A DNA stretch of 64,000 nucleotides from Phycisphaeraceae bacterium (GTDB lineage Bacteria; Planctomycetota; Phycisphaerae; Phycisphaerales; UBA1924). The notes beneath the pieces were generated by a model, which saw only the letters and a list, made by a program, of their open reading frames with translations, was not told where the DNA came from and ran no database searches. A program made the translations under genes and the position numbers. Below, one piece after another: positions 54,823 to 63,280 of this stretch; the first letter of the stretch is position 1, and every line of letters begins with the position of its first letter. The stretch spans positions 124,001-188,000 of the forward strand of contig JACKHE010000002.1 in the NCBI GenBank assembly GCA_020639135.1, in the 5' to 3' direction.

Positions 54823-55665
54823 TCAGTCGTGCGGTGGCGCGGACGTTTCGAGCGCGAACGGCGCTTCGCCGCGCAGCCGGCGCGCGATGTCCACCGCGAT
54901 CCGCCAGTCCCGAGCGATCGTCTGGTGGCTGAAGAGCCAGGGGCCGTGGACCCAGTAGGGATTCATCCCCTCCGGCGAAGACCTGGTGGCGCCGACGATC
55001 TCATCGTTCGTGCGCGCGTAGCAGATCAGCTCGTAGTCGCGATCGGCGTCCGCCGCGTCGAGCGCGCGGAGGAAGCCCGAGCCCGCGCGCATCTCCCGCG
55101 TCGGCTTGTCGATCGTCAGCCGGTCCGCGAGGCAGGCGCCCCGGTGGGGGGTCCCGACGGTGAAGAGCCGCTTGAGCCTCAGCCGCTTGCGGTGCGTCCC
55201 GTCGGTCCGCAGGTCGCTCGCCCATGCATGGCGCCCGACCAGTCCGCCCATGGAGATCCCGATCGCGTCCACCTCGACCGTCCAGTCGGGGTCGTCACTC
55301 GGCCACTGCCGCTCGATTATCGTCACCGCCCAGTCGGCGGATTCCTCCAGCGAGCCGTCGAAGAAGAACGACACCCCCAGCGCGTCCGACCGCACGCCGG
55401 AGGTCATCGACACCATCCGGCCCGTCAGCACGCGGACCTGCACGTGGTACGGTGCCCGGTAGCCGCCCAGGATCACCAGGGGCCGCTCCAGCGGCTTGTG
55501 GTCGTGTCGCATCGCGCAACGGGCATCGCGCGCCCCCGTCTCGGTGATCGGGAATCCGGGCTGGATCGGCAAGGCGCACCCCCCGAGGCAAACCGACAGC
55601 ACGGCGAGCGCCAGCAGCGCGATCGCTCGCCCGACGCCGCGGGTTGTATCCTGATGGTTCGGCAT
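54823..55665 (-). CDS. Lipoprotein with alpha/beta-hydrolase fold
   Basis: A 280-residue protein. The signal peptide ends in lipobox LGGC (Cys30). The nucleophile elbow GISMGG (GxSxG) follows VEVDAIG, and other typical pieces are LVILGGYRAPY at the first strand and FTVGTPHRGACLAD after the elbow. This points to a lipase/esterase-like enzyme on the periplasmic side. The catalytic Asp and His are not certain. The ATG at 55665 overlaps the ATG of the divergent aroK gene (both within CATG), which leaves no room for ribosome sites; see findings. Confidence 0.75.
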   Translation of the reverse strand: MPNHQDTTRGVGRAIALLALAVLSVCLGGCALPIQPGFPITETGARDARCAMRHDHKPLERPLVILGGYRAPYHVQVRVLTGRMVSMTSGVRSDALGVSFFFDGSLEESADWAVTIIERQWPSDDPDWTVEVDAIGISMGGLVGRHAWASDLRTDGTHRKRLRLKRLFTVGTPHRGACLADRLTIDKPTREMRAGSGFLRALDAADADRDYELICYARTNDEIVGATRSSPEGMNPYWVHGPWLFSHQTIARDWRIAVDIARRLRGEAPFALETSAPPHD

Positions 55666-56188
55666 GTCAACGACGCCAACGATACTGCTCATCGGCCTGC
55701 GGGGTTCGGGCAAATCAACGCTGGGGCGTCTGCTCGCGCGGCGGCTGGGCGTCGGGTTCGACGATCTCGACGAGCGGACCCTCGCGCGCCTGGGCTGCGC
55801 GAGCGTCGCGCAGGCGTGGGCGAGCCTGGGCGAGAGCGCCTTCCGCGCCGCCGAGGTCGAGGCGCTCCGCGAAGCCGCGGCTGGTGGGGGGGTGATCGCG
55901 CTCGGCGGCGGGACACCCACGGCTCCCGGCGCCGGCGCAGCGATGCTCGCCTGCGGCGCGATCACGGTGTACCTCCGGGGGGAGCCCCCTCTGCTGCGCG
56001 CCCGGCTCGAGGGCGCCATCGGCGACGACCGCCCCAGCCTCACCGGCGCCGACCCGCTGGACGAGATCGAACGCGTCTTCGCCCGGCGTGATGCGCCGTA
56101 CCGGGAACTGGCGGATCACACGCTGGAGCTCGTCGCGCACGAACAACCCGACGAGACGTTGCGGCGCCTCGTCGGGGTGATCGGGTGA
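55664..56188 (+). CDS. aroK: Shikimate kinase
   Basis: A 174-residue enzyme that phosphorylates shikimate on the route to chorismate and aromatic amino acids. P-loop GLRGSGKST (11-19), shikimate-binding DDLDERT, the GGG-type motif in IALGGGTPT, and the lid region with RPSLTG are present. Length is typical. The start fits the family N terminus and overlaps the start codon of the divergent hydrolase gene. TATCCT at 55647-55652 lies 11 bases upstream, so the transcript would have almost no leader. No other aro genes are adjacent. Confidence 0.92.
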   Translation: MSTTPTILLIGLRGSGKSTLGRLLARRLGVGFDDLDERTLARLGCASVAQAWASLGESAFRAAEVEALREAAAGGGVIALGGGTPTAPGAGAAMLACGAITVYLRGEPPLLRARLEGAIGDDRPSLTGADPLDEIERVFARRDAPYRELADHTLELVAHEQPDETLRRLVGVIG

Positions 56189-56221
56189 TTGCATTCTGCC
56201 AGGGGCAGTCGATTGGTCGGG

Positions 56222-56614
56222 TTATGCCGCCAGGGCGTACCGGCCCTGCGAGAGGCGCGCCTGGAGCTGCTCCTCGTCACCCTCCCGGGCGAATCGGGAG
56301 AACGCCGCGGCCAGGCGGACGGGCCCGATCTCGTCGGGGTCGCTCATCCAGATGACGTTGGCGAAGACGAAGACGGAGCGGCGCGCGGTCGAGCGCTCCG
56401 AGGCGGTCTGGGGCAGGTCGATCCGGAGGGCGACCTGCTCGCCGGGCTCGATCCCGCGATCGAGCTCGAAGCGGATGCCGCCGCGGCTGATGTCGTACGC
56501 GTGGCCCTCCCACAGGAACTCGTCGGAATCGAGGGGGCGGACCATGATCCTCGAATACATCGAGGGGAGCTGGTACCGGGTGAACTTGCGTCGATCGATG
56601 CCTTCGGTGGCCAT
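56222..56614 (-). CDS. Stand-alone PilZ-domain protein
   Basis: A 130-residue protein made of one PilZ domain. RRKFTRYQL supplies the RxxxR motif and YDISRGGIRFEL the DxSxxG motif, so c-di-GMP binding is likely. GGAG lies eight bases before the ATG at 56614. It is the last of five minus-strand genes that include a Fur-type regulator and three PilZ-receiver proteins. It converges on aroK. The target of the signal is unknown. Confidence 0.85.
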   Translation of the reverse strand: MATEGIDRRKFTRYQLPSMYSRIMVRPLDSDEFLWEGHAYDISRGGIRFELDRGIEPGEQVALRIDLPQTASERSTARRSVFVFANVIWMSDPDEIGPVRLAAAFSRFAREGDEEQLQARLSQGRYALAA

Positions 56615-56752
56615 GTTGCGGTCTCCAGGTGTCGTCGGGGCGCTCGCCCGAGGCCCGTCGTCTCGATCTGCATCGGCGCAACAACCCCTCCACTTGACAG
56701 GATCCGCAAGGCGGGAAGCCAAACGACCGAAAACCACGAGTTGAGGCTGGAA

Positions 56753-57208
56753 TCAGCCGGGCGAATCGGCGTTGTCGCGCCGGGATTCGCCGAAGAGGCC
56801 GATCCGGACGGCGTGGATCCGCACCCCCATCCGCTGCTCGATCGAATCCAGCAGGGCCCGGGGCACGCTCTCGATCAGCTTGGCGCCGAGGTCATCGGGC
56901 ACGTCGAGCACGCGCCCGTCCTCGGTGGACAGGTGCAGGTGCTCGTGCAGGTCGGCGTCGTACCGCGCGCCGGCGTCGCTGCGGGTGGGGGGGAGCTTCC
57001 GGCACAGGGTCGCGCCGCACAGGGCTTCGAGCGTGTTGTACACCGTCGCCAGGCTCAGCCCCAGCCCGGGGCGCTGCTCGCGGACCATCCAGAACAGCTC
57101 CTCCGCGGTGGGATGGAGCTCGCACATCGACAGCGTCTCGAAGATCGCCTCGCGTTGCCGCGTGCAGCGCAGTCCCTTGCGCTTGAATAAGGTCCGTGTG
57201 TCGCTCAT
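56753..57208 (-). CDS. Fur/PerR-family transcriptional regulator with altered zinc site
   Basis: A 151-residue winged-helix regulator. GLRCTRQREAIFETL opens the DNA-binding domain, and LSLATVYNTLEAL is the recognition helix motif shared by Fur, PerR and Zur. The dimerisation domain begins at about 85. The usual HHHxxCxxC segment reads HEHLHLSTEDG, so the structural zinc CxxC is replaced by SxxD and no C-terminal CxxC follows. The regulatory His/Asp cluster seems partly kept. The start at 57208 was chosen because GGAG lies upstream and the protein then matches family length. It is flanked by PilZ genes, so it could regulate this cluster. Confidence 0.85.
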   Translation of the reverse strand: MSDTRTLFKRKGLRCTRQREAIFETLSMCELHPTAEELFWMVREQRPGLGLSLATVYNTLEALCGATLCRKLPPTRSDAGARYDADLHEHLHLSTEDGRVLDVPDDLGAKLIESVPRALLDSIEQRMGVRIHAVRIGLFGESRRDNADSPG

Positions 57209-57302
57209 CGACCGTTGACGCTCCGGGACAGGCGCCCGGGAGGATGCCCGGGGCGTGTTGATTCTTGGGCGCCGCGGTTGTTCTGGCAAATCTGGGCCGG
57301 GA

Positions 57303-58442
57303 TCAGCCCTCACGACGCTGGATCGACTGCGCCAGCTCGGCGACGCGGCGGACCGCCTCCATCGCCGCGTGTGACGATCCGGACTCCCGCATCGTCTTCA
57401 GGGCGTCGTTGGCCGCGTCCCGGAGCTCACCCTGACCCTCCACGCCGCTGGCGTGCGCGATCGATTCGCACACGATGCGAAGGTTGGGGATGTCCCCCCG
57501 GATGATCGAGCCCTCGAGCGCGTCGATGCGCCGCTGCATCGCGTCCATGTGCGAGAAGACCGCCGACTCGAGGTCGCCGGGCGTCTCGCTCGCCTCCGGG
57601 TGGAGGCACCGGTGGATCAGGTCGAACAGCCGCGGCTTGTTCAGCGGCTTGAGCGCGATCTGGGCGACGCCGAGCTCCGTCAGCGCGCCGTCGCGCTCCT
57701 GATCCGGCCTGTTCATGACGATCGCGATCGGCGCCGCATGACCGGCGGACCGGATCTTGTCCAGCGCTTCGCCGATCGCCACGCCGTCGAGCTCGGCCTC
57801 GCACACCACCAGGTCGAACGCCTCGCGCCGGATCGCGTCCAGGCCGGCGCCCAGGTGCCTCGTGGTGACCACGTCGAGATCCTGCCCGGCGAGGAACCGC
57901 TTCACCTGGTCGCACGCGGCGACGGAGGGGTCGATGTACAGCAGCCTGCCGGCGAGGTCGGGGAGCTGCCCGCCCCTCTGGGTTGCCGGCGCCGGCGCGA
58001 GGTTCACCGGCTCAACGAGCTGGAAGTACGTCTCGATGTCGATCTCCCGATCGAACCGCACGCCGAGCTCGTGGATGGTCCCGTCCACGTGCCGGCAGGT
58101 CACGATCTTCCCGGGGAACGCGAGCAGCTGCTTCTTCCGCGTCTCCAGGACGACGGTGCACTCGGCGCCGTCGTAGAGGAACCCGCCGTGGATCAGGCCC
58201 ACGCCCTGCTGCGAGAGGTTGCGCGCCCCGACGAGGTAGCGCGCGCCGCCGCCCCCGGGGTGCTGCACCTGGATCGCAACCGCCGGGGGCCGGTAGGTGT
58301 GGCGTCGGTGCGCCCGGCGGTCCTCGAACGCCGAGTCCCCGTCCGCCCCCGCGCCGCTGTGCGACGACCGGTCCATCTTGTCGAGCAGCTTGCGGCGCTC
58401 GGCGGCGCTGAGCCTGACGGTGTCCTGGAATCGCTTGTTCAT
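57303..58442 (-). CDS. PilZ-receiver-helical protein A (Glu at the phospho-site)
   Basis: A 379-residue protein, third in the tandem array. The PilZ domain (about 40-135) keeps RRHTYR (RxxxR), NLSQQG (NxSxxG) and the block CRHVDGTIHELGVRFD common to all three paralogues. A receiver-like domain (about 165-280) keeps the acidic pocket Asp171 and Lys265-Pro, but the phospho-acceptor is Glu215 (DLVVCEAEL), which may mimic phosphorylation. A C-terminal helical bundle (about 290-379) resembles an HPt fold and contains SIAHASG. The start is fixed by similarity to the paralogues. It lies 23 bases after the gene at 58466. It may couple c-di-GMP to a protein partner. Confidence 0.85.
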   Translation of the reverse strand: MNKRFQDTVRLSAAERRKLLDKMDRSSHSGAGADGDSAFEDRRAHRRHTYRPPAVAIQVQHPGGGGARYLVGARNLSQQGVGLIHGGFLYDGAECTVVLETRKKQLLAFPGKIVTCRHVDGTIHELGVRFDREIDIETYFQLVEPVNLAPAPATQRGGQLPDLAGRLLYIDPSVAACDQVKRFLAGQDLDVVTTRHLGAGLDAIRREAFDLVVCEAELDGVAIGEALDKIRSAGHAAPIAIVMNRPDQERDGALTELGVAQIALKPLNKPRLFDLIHRCLHPEASETPGDLESAVFSHMDAMQRRIDALEGSIIRGDIPNLRIVCESIAHASGVEGQGELRDAANDALKTMRESGSSHAAMEAVRRVAELAQSIQRREG

Positions 58443-58465
58443 CGGCCGCTCCGGGTCGCCTGGCG

Positions 58466-59650
58466 TCAGACCATCTTCTCGCCGGGGTCCTCGCCCGGCT
58501 TGGCGCCCGGGGCGCTCTTCGAGTCGATCCGCGAGCACACGCTCAGCAGGCGCTGGATCTCCGAGATCGACTCGTTGATCGACATCGACGCCGACAGCTC
58601 CGTCACCGCCGCCTTGGCCGTGGTGGAGATCGGCGTGAACCCGTACCCCGAGCCGGTCTCCATCAGCGTCCGGCACGTCGTCAGCGCGCCGTCGTACTCG
58701 TCGTTCTCGATCGCCTGCCGCAGCTGCGCCGTCAGCTCCTCGACGTAGCCCAGGTAATACTCGACGAGCTCCACGGCGTCGGGGTTGCTCGCCAGCTCGG
58801 AGTAGATCGGCCCTTCGCCCAGCGCGTTGGTCTCCGACAGGCAGGCGCTGAGCACCGCGATCAGCTTCGCGGGGCTGTAGGGCTTGGGAAGCGTCTGCAC
58901 CTGCCCCAGGTCGCCGTCGGCGGCGCTGTCCGTTCTGCCCGCGTCACCGCTGTTGGTCACCAGCACGACCGGGCCCTTGAACCCCACGTTGCGCAGCGCC
59001 TCGATCGCGGACTCCTCGCCGGTATTTTCGATCGCGCTGCTGCACATAATCAGGTCGATCGCGACCGACTTGACCTTCTCGATCGCTTCCTGGATCTTCG
59101 ACGCCGTCTCGACGGTGACCCGGGAGTTCTTCAGGTGGAAGGCCACCAGCTTCGCGTCGGCCGGCGTCGAGTCCACGTACAGCACACGCCCGACCAGCTC
59201 GTTCCGCTCGTGGACGTCGGGGTCGGGGTCGAGCGGCGTCTCACCCGGCAGCGTCAGGTAGCGCCTCCGGTCGCACGGCTTGTCGAACTGCACGCCGATC
59301 TCGTGGCTCTGCCCGTTGACGTGGCGGCAGCTGGCGACCTTGCCGGTCAGCGTCTCGACGCCCTTCCAGATCGTCGGCGTCTGCACGACGACCTTGCTCC
59401 CGGGGTACAGGAACCCGCCGTGGATGAACGCCAGCCCGCCGGAGGAGATGTTCCGGATGCAGACGAGGAACTTCCCGATGCCCCCATCGGGGTGCGTCAC
59501 CTGCACCGGCACGTCCACCAGGTGCAGCGGCGAGCGGTCCTCGTTCCGTCTCGAGAGTTCAACAGATTGCGATTTCGAATCCATGTCTCCGAGCAGGGCG
59601 CGCTGCTGCGCCTCGTTCATCCGCACGGTCTTGATGTAGTCCTTGCTCAT
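58466..59650 (-). CDS. PilZ-receiver-helical protein B (Ser at the phospho-site)
   Basis: A 394-residue paralogue. PilZ motifs RRNEDR and NISSGG are kept, as is CRHVNGQSHEIGVQFD. In the receiver domain (about 155-270) the acidic pocket Asp160 and Lys256-Pro are kept, but the phospho-acceptor is Ser204 (DLIMCSSAI), so ordinary phosphorylation is not expected. The C-terminal helical region (about 290-375) contains METGSGYGF, matching the HPt helix pattern without its His. A flexible Pro/Gly/Lys tail ends the protein. The start has GGGAG upstream. The gene sits 175 bases after paralogue C and 23 bases before paralogue A, all on the minus strand. Confidence 0.85.
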   Translation of the reverse strand: MSKDYIKTVRMNEAQQRALLGDMDSKSQSVELSRRNEDRSPLHLVDVPVQVTHPDGGIGKFLVCIRNISSGGLAFIHGGFLYPGSKVVVQTPTIWKGVETLTGKVASCRHVNGQSHEIGVQFDKPCDRRRYLTLPGETPLDPDPDVHERNELVGRVLYVDSTPADAKLVAFHLKNSRVTVETASKIQEAIEKVKSVAIDLIMCSSAIENTGEESAIEALRNVGFKGPVVLVTNSGDAGRTDSAADGDLGQVQTLPKPYSPAKLIAVLSACLSETNALGEGPIYSELASNPDAVELVEYYLGYVEELTAQLRQAIENDEYDGALTTCRTLMETGSGYGFTPISTTAKAAVTELSASMSINESISEIQRLLSVCSRIDSKSAPGAKPGEDPGEKMV

Positions 59651-59825
59651 CGAAGCGGGGCTCCCGGTTGACGCCGCAGGGTCAGCGCATCGCGGCGTCC
59701 TCCCGGTTCATCGTCAGGAATCCCCCGCATCTCAAGGATTCCACGGCTCGGGCGCGCACCCGGGGCGCCGATGTCAACGGTCACGCCGCCGCCGCGATCC
59801 GCCCGACCGATAACGCGGGGGCCCT

Positions 59826-60962
59826 TCACGCCACACCGAGCGGCTCCAGCCTCTCGCAGGCGTTTCGGAGCCGCTGCAGCGCGGGGTCTGATTCCTGGAT
59901 CGAGCAGGTGCGGTTGAGCGCGAGCACGGCGTCCCGCGCGACCTGTTCCAGCCGTGGGTAGCCGTACCCCCCCGCGGACTGCGCGATGCCGTTGCAGCAC
60001 TCCAGGACCTTTTCGAGCTCATCATGCTCGACGCCCTCGGCGAGCGCCGAGAGGATGGTCCCGATGTACTGCATGTAGCTCTCGACCAGGGCGATCGTGT
60101 CTGGGGTCCGCACGAGCTGACAGGAGAACGCGTCGCGGATGCTCGACCCGCCGCTCAGGCATTCACAGAGCACGCGCACCAGACCGGCGATCCTGGCGGG
60201 ATGTTCCAGGATCTCGTCCGCCCCGGCGTCGAGCGCGGCTTTCGCCCGCTCGCCGTCGGCGTCACCTGTGATCCCCACGATCGGGCCCTTGTAGCCCGAC
60301 CGGCGGATTTCCTGCAACGCCGCAGCGGGGCCCGCGCCCGAGGAATCGATGTCCAGCAGCACCGTGTCGATCGGCCCCGACCGCAGCGCGATGAGCCCCT
60401 CCGTGACGGAGCCAGCCGCGGTGACGCGGACCCGCGATCCCATGACCAGACTCTCCACCTCGGCGACCTTCGCGGCGTCCTCGGCGACCATCAGCACGGT
60501 TCCGCGGAGCACCGCGAGCTTGGCGGCTTCGGGCCCGCGTTCGACGGGCTGCTCGCCGGGCGGGGTGAGGTACCGCCGGGTGTCGATCAGCTCGTCGAAC
60601 TGCACCGAGAACTCGTGGATGTGCTTGACCAGATGACGGCAGTTGACAATCGATCCGACCAGCGTCTCGTCGATGTTGAGCACCGTTGGCAGCGTGATCG
60701 AGCAGCGCGACCCCGGGTACAGGAACGCGCCGTGCAGGAACGCGATCCCGCCGTTGGAGATGTTCCTGGTGCACACGAGGTACCTGGCGGCCTTGCCATC
60801 CGGCGTGGTGACCTCGATCCGGACATCCTTGAGGTGGCACTCGTGCCGGGTGTGCTGGCGGCGGGAATCCGGCACGCCGCGCGTCGTCTGCTCGATGGAC
60901 CGCAGCAGGTCATGCCGCTGCCTGTCCGTCAGCCGGTTGGTGTTGAGATAGTCGCCGCTCAT
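59826..60962 (-). CDS. PilZ-receiver-helical protein C (Asp phospho-site kept)
   Basis: A 378-residue paralogue, first in the array. PilZ motifs RRQHTR and NISNGG, plus CRHLVKHIHEFSVQFD. The receiver (about 153-265) keeps a candidate phospho-acceptor Asp204 (DTVLLDIDS) and Thr232. It has lost the first acidic residue (LMVAED) and the conserved Lys, which is His254 (ILEHPAR). The helical tail (about 285-378) contains AQSAGGYGY. The ATG at 60962 has GGAG seven bases upstream. Of the three it is the only one that might still be phosphorylated, though with an altered site. The gene is divergent from ispG, with 177 bases between. Confidence 0.85.
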   Translation of the reverse strand: MSGDYLNTNRLTDRQRHDLLRSIEQTTRGVPDSRRQHTRHECHLKDVRIEVTTPDGKAARYLVCTRNISNGGIAFLHGAFLYPGSRCSITLPTVLNIDETLVGSIVNCRHLVKHIHEFSVQFDELIDTRRYLTPPGEQPVERGPEAAKLAVLRGTVLMVAEDAAKVAEVESLVMGSRVRVTAAGSVTEGLIALRSGPIDTVLLDIDSSGAGPAAALQEIRRSGYKGPIVGITGDADGERAKAALDAGADEILEHPARIAGLVRVLCECLSGGSSIRDAFSCQLVRTPDTIALVESYMQYIGTILSALAEGVEHDELEKVLECCNGIAQSAGGYGYPRLEQVARDAVLALNRTCSIQESDPALQRLRNACERLEPLGVA

Positions 60963-61127
60963 GCCCGCTCCGGCGTCGCCCCCACCCCCCCGGAGGCGAC
61001 CGCGACTGCATCGGATCGTTCGTTCGTCCAGTTCAACACCCCGGCGCTGACCGGCTCCTGGATTCTCGGCTGTCACACGATCCGGGGTCGGGGGGGTGGC
61101 CCCGGTGGTCCGATCTGATCTGTCCTC

Positions 61128-61133
61128 TACGAT
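61128..61133 (+). promoter_or_regulatory. TACGAT -10 box, 6 nt before the ispG start
   Basis: TACGAT is followed by TGGGGC and the ATG at 61140. The G run is too close to the start to be a Shine-Dalgarno, so a leaderless transcript is likely. Confidence 0.5.
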
Positions 61134-61139
61134 TGGGGC

Positions 61140-62447
61140 ATGCTGCCGAGAAAGCCCACGATGCAGATCGCGATCGGCGATGACCGGACCGGGATCGTCC
61201 GGATCGGGGGAGGCATCCTCGCCACCGACGGCGCCCCGACCACCCCGGCGCCGGTCTCCGTCCAGACAATGACGGCCGGGTACACGCACGACATCGATCG
61301 CTGTGTCGCCGAGATCAATCGGTTGCGGGCCGCCGGCGCCGACATCGTCCGCGTCGCGACCCCCGAGCGCAAGGACACCGCGGCGCTGGGGGAGATCCTG
61401 AACCAGACACGAGTTCCCATCGTCGCCGACGTGCATTTTCACTTCGAGCGCGCCCTCGAAGCCGTCGAGGCCGGTGTCCACAAGATCCGGCTCAACCCCG
61501 GGAATATCGACGACCGCGATCAGGTCAACGCCGTCATCGACGCCTGCCGGGAGCGCGGCATCCCGATCCGTGTGGGTGTCAACGAGGGCTCGATCATCGA
61601 GCGCCGCGACAAGAAGAAGCGCCTCGAGGAGCTGGGGCGGTTCTTCTCCGACAAGAAGGACGGCCACCTCATCGCGCTGATGATCACCAAGCTCGAGGAG
61701 TACCTCGAGATCTTCCGCGATCGCGACTTTCACGACGTGTGCATCAGCGCCAAGCTCATGGACGCGGCCTCGACGATCGAGGTGTACCGCGCCATCAGCG
61801 AGCGCTTCGACGAACCACTGCATCTAGGGGTCACCCACGCCGGGCCCAGGGAGACCGGGGCGATCCGTTCGATCGCGGCGATGTCGGCGCTGCTTGCCGA
61901 GGGCATCGGCGACACCTTCCGCATCAGCTACGCCTCCGACCCGATCCACGAGGTCGAGGACGGCCTGGAGCTCCTGTGGTCGCTGGGGCTGCGCGAGCGC
62001 AAGGGGGTGGACCTGATCGCCTGCCCGACCTGCGGGCGGATCCAGGTGGACCTCTTCGCGCTCGTGCAGGACGTGCGGCTGAAGCTTGCGGAGACGATCG
62101 AGCTGCCGATGAAGGTGGCCGTCATGGGCTGTGTGGTCAACGGCCCGGGCGAGGCGGAGGGCGCCGATGTGGCGGTGTTCGCCGGCGATCGGCGGGGGAT
62201 CATCTACGTGCAGGGTGAGCGCGTCGCGAACGTTCCGGAGGCGGAGATCCTCGATCGCCTGCTGGCCGAGTGCGTCCGCCTGCAGGACCGGATCCGCGCC
62301 GGCGAGACGAAGCTCGGCGACAAGCGGGTCGAGATCATCCCGCCGGACCCGATCGGCGAGCTTGGCTCCGGCTTCGAGCGTATCGCCGGCGGGCAGGTCG
62401 AGCGATCGACGCCGCTGACGATCTCCGGCGCCGACCCGCAATCGTAA
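61140..62447 (+). CDS. ispG: 4-hydroxy-3-methylbut-2-enyl diphosphate synthase IspG
   Basis: A 435-residue iron-sulphur enzyme of the MEP isoprenoid pathway that reduces MEcPP to HMBPP. The TIM-barrel part shows VQTMTAGYTHDI, IVADVHFHF, KIRLNPGNI and VGVNEGSI. The C-terminal Fe-S domain has LIACPTCGR (two Cys) and VMGCVVNGPGEA (third Cys) with the conserved Glu. Length is at the upper end for the short bacterial form. The ATG at 61140 follows the TACGAT box; an ATG at 61161 is an alternative. No other MEP genes are adjacent. Confidence 0.94.
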   Translation: MLPRKPTMQIAIGDDRTGIVRIGGGILATDGAPTTPAPVSVQTMTAGYTHDIDRCVAEINRLRAAGADIVRVATPERKDTAALGEILNQTRVPIVADVHFHFERALEAVEAGVHKIRLNPGNIDDRDQVNAVIDACRERGIPIRVGVNEGSIIERRDKKKRLEELGRFFSDKKDGHLIALMITKLEEYLEIFRDRDFHDVCISAKLMDAASTIEVYRAISERFDEPLHLGVTHAGPRETGAIRSIAAMSALLAEGIGDTFRISYASDPIHEVEDGLELLWSLGLRERKGVDLIACPTCGRIQVDLFALVQDVRLKLAETIELPMKVAVMGCVVNGPGEAEGADVAVFAGDRRGIIYVQGERVANVPEAEILDRLLAECVRLQDRIRAGETKLGDKRVEIIPPDPIGELGSGFERIAGGQVERSTPLTISGADPQS

Positions 62448-62475
62448 GAATCCGCGACTTGCGATCCGGCGGGTG

Positions 62476-62484
62476 TGTTATCCT
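62476..62484 (+). promoter_or_regulatory. Extended -10 promoter candidate for phoU
   Basis: TGTTATCCT is an extended -10 (TGn plus TATCCT). It predicts a leader of about 50 bases before the ATG at 62541. Confidence 0.4.
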
Positions 62485-62540
62485 GTTGTTCAAGCACGCA
62501 CGTCTGGCGCCGGGACACCGGCGCCGAGGGGAGCCAAACA

Positions 62541-63272
62541 ATGCCGATGAACGGTGGTCCCATCTCCGACAGGGTCAACCCGGGTCACGTCACGCCGCTG
62601 CAACAGGCGCTGGCGCGGGTGAACCAGCGGCTCCTGGGCGAGGCGGACCTCGCGATCCAGCAGGTCCAGGACGCCATCGCGGCGCTGAAGTCCTGCGACC
62701 GTGAGGCGGCGCAGCGGGTCCGCCGCGCCGACGACATCGTTGATCGCGAGGAGGTGGACATCGAGGAGGATTGCCTGAAGATCCTCGCGCTGCACAAGCC
62801 CGTTGCGATCGATCTCCGCAGGACCACGCTGATCCTGAAGGTCAACGAGGACCTGGAGCGCATCGCCGACCACGCGTCGGGCGTCGCCAAGGCGGTCAGC
62901 TACCTCGACAAGGCGGACAAGCCCGTGTGGCCGCCGGCGCTGATCGCGATGACCGAAGAGATCCACCCGGTCATCGCCCGCGCCAAGCGGGCCCTGACCG
63001 ACGAGAGCAAGGGCGCCTCGCGCGAGCTGATCGCCGGCGACCGCACCCTGAACAAGCTCGCCAAGAAAGTCTTCGAGCAGGTCGAGGCGGGGATCGCCGA
63101 GGACGCCTTGAGCGAACGCGCGGGGCTGCTCGCTTACCGCGCCAGCCGCGACCTCGAGCGCATCGGCGATCTCTGCGTGGATATCGCCGAGGACATCCTC
63201 TACTTCCGCACCGGCGAGATCGTCCGGCACACCAGCAAGGACAAACCGCCAAAGGCCGCCCCGCAGGCGTGA
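62541..63272 (+). CDS. phoU: Phosphate-signalling regulator PhoU
   Basis: A 243-residue all-helical protein with the two PhoU repeats. Each carries the metal-binding E/DxxxD pattern: DLERIADHASGVAKAV and DLERIGDLCVDIAEDI. PhoU links the Pst phosphate transporter to the PhoR/PhoB system and represses the Pho response. No pst or phoRB genes lie in the window. The start at 62541 has GGGGAG nine bases upstream; the frame is open to 62475 but those residues do not match the family. A basic, Pro-rich tail (KDKPPKAAPQA) ends the protein. It converges on the peptidase gene with eight bases between stops. Confidence 0.93.
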   Translation: MPMNGGPISDRVNPGHVTPLQQALARVNQRLLGEADLAIQQVQDAIAALKSCDREAAQRVRRADDIVDREEVDIEEDCLKILALHKPVAIDLRRTTLILKVNEDLERIADHASGVAKAVSYLDKADKPVWPPALIAMTEEIHPVIARAKRALTDESKGASRELIAGDRTLNKLAKKVFEQVEAGIAEDALSERAGLLAYRASRDLERIGDLCVDIAEDILYFRTGEIVRHTSKDKPPKAAPQA

Positions 63273-63280
63273 TGCCCGCG

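Noticed and set aside
59651..59825. Promoter between PilZ-receiver genes C and B (TTGACA on the minus strand near 59770)
   Set aside because: No acceptable -10 at 16-18 bases. The gap may hold a promoter, but the sequence does not show one clearly.
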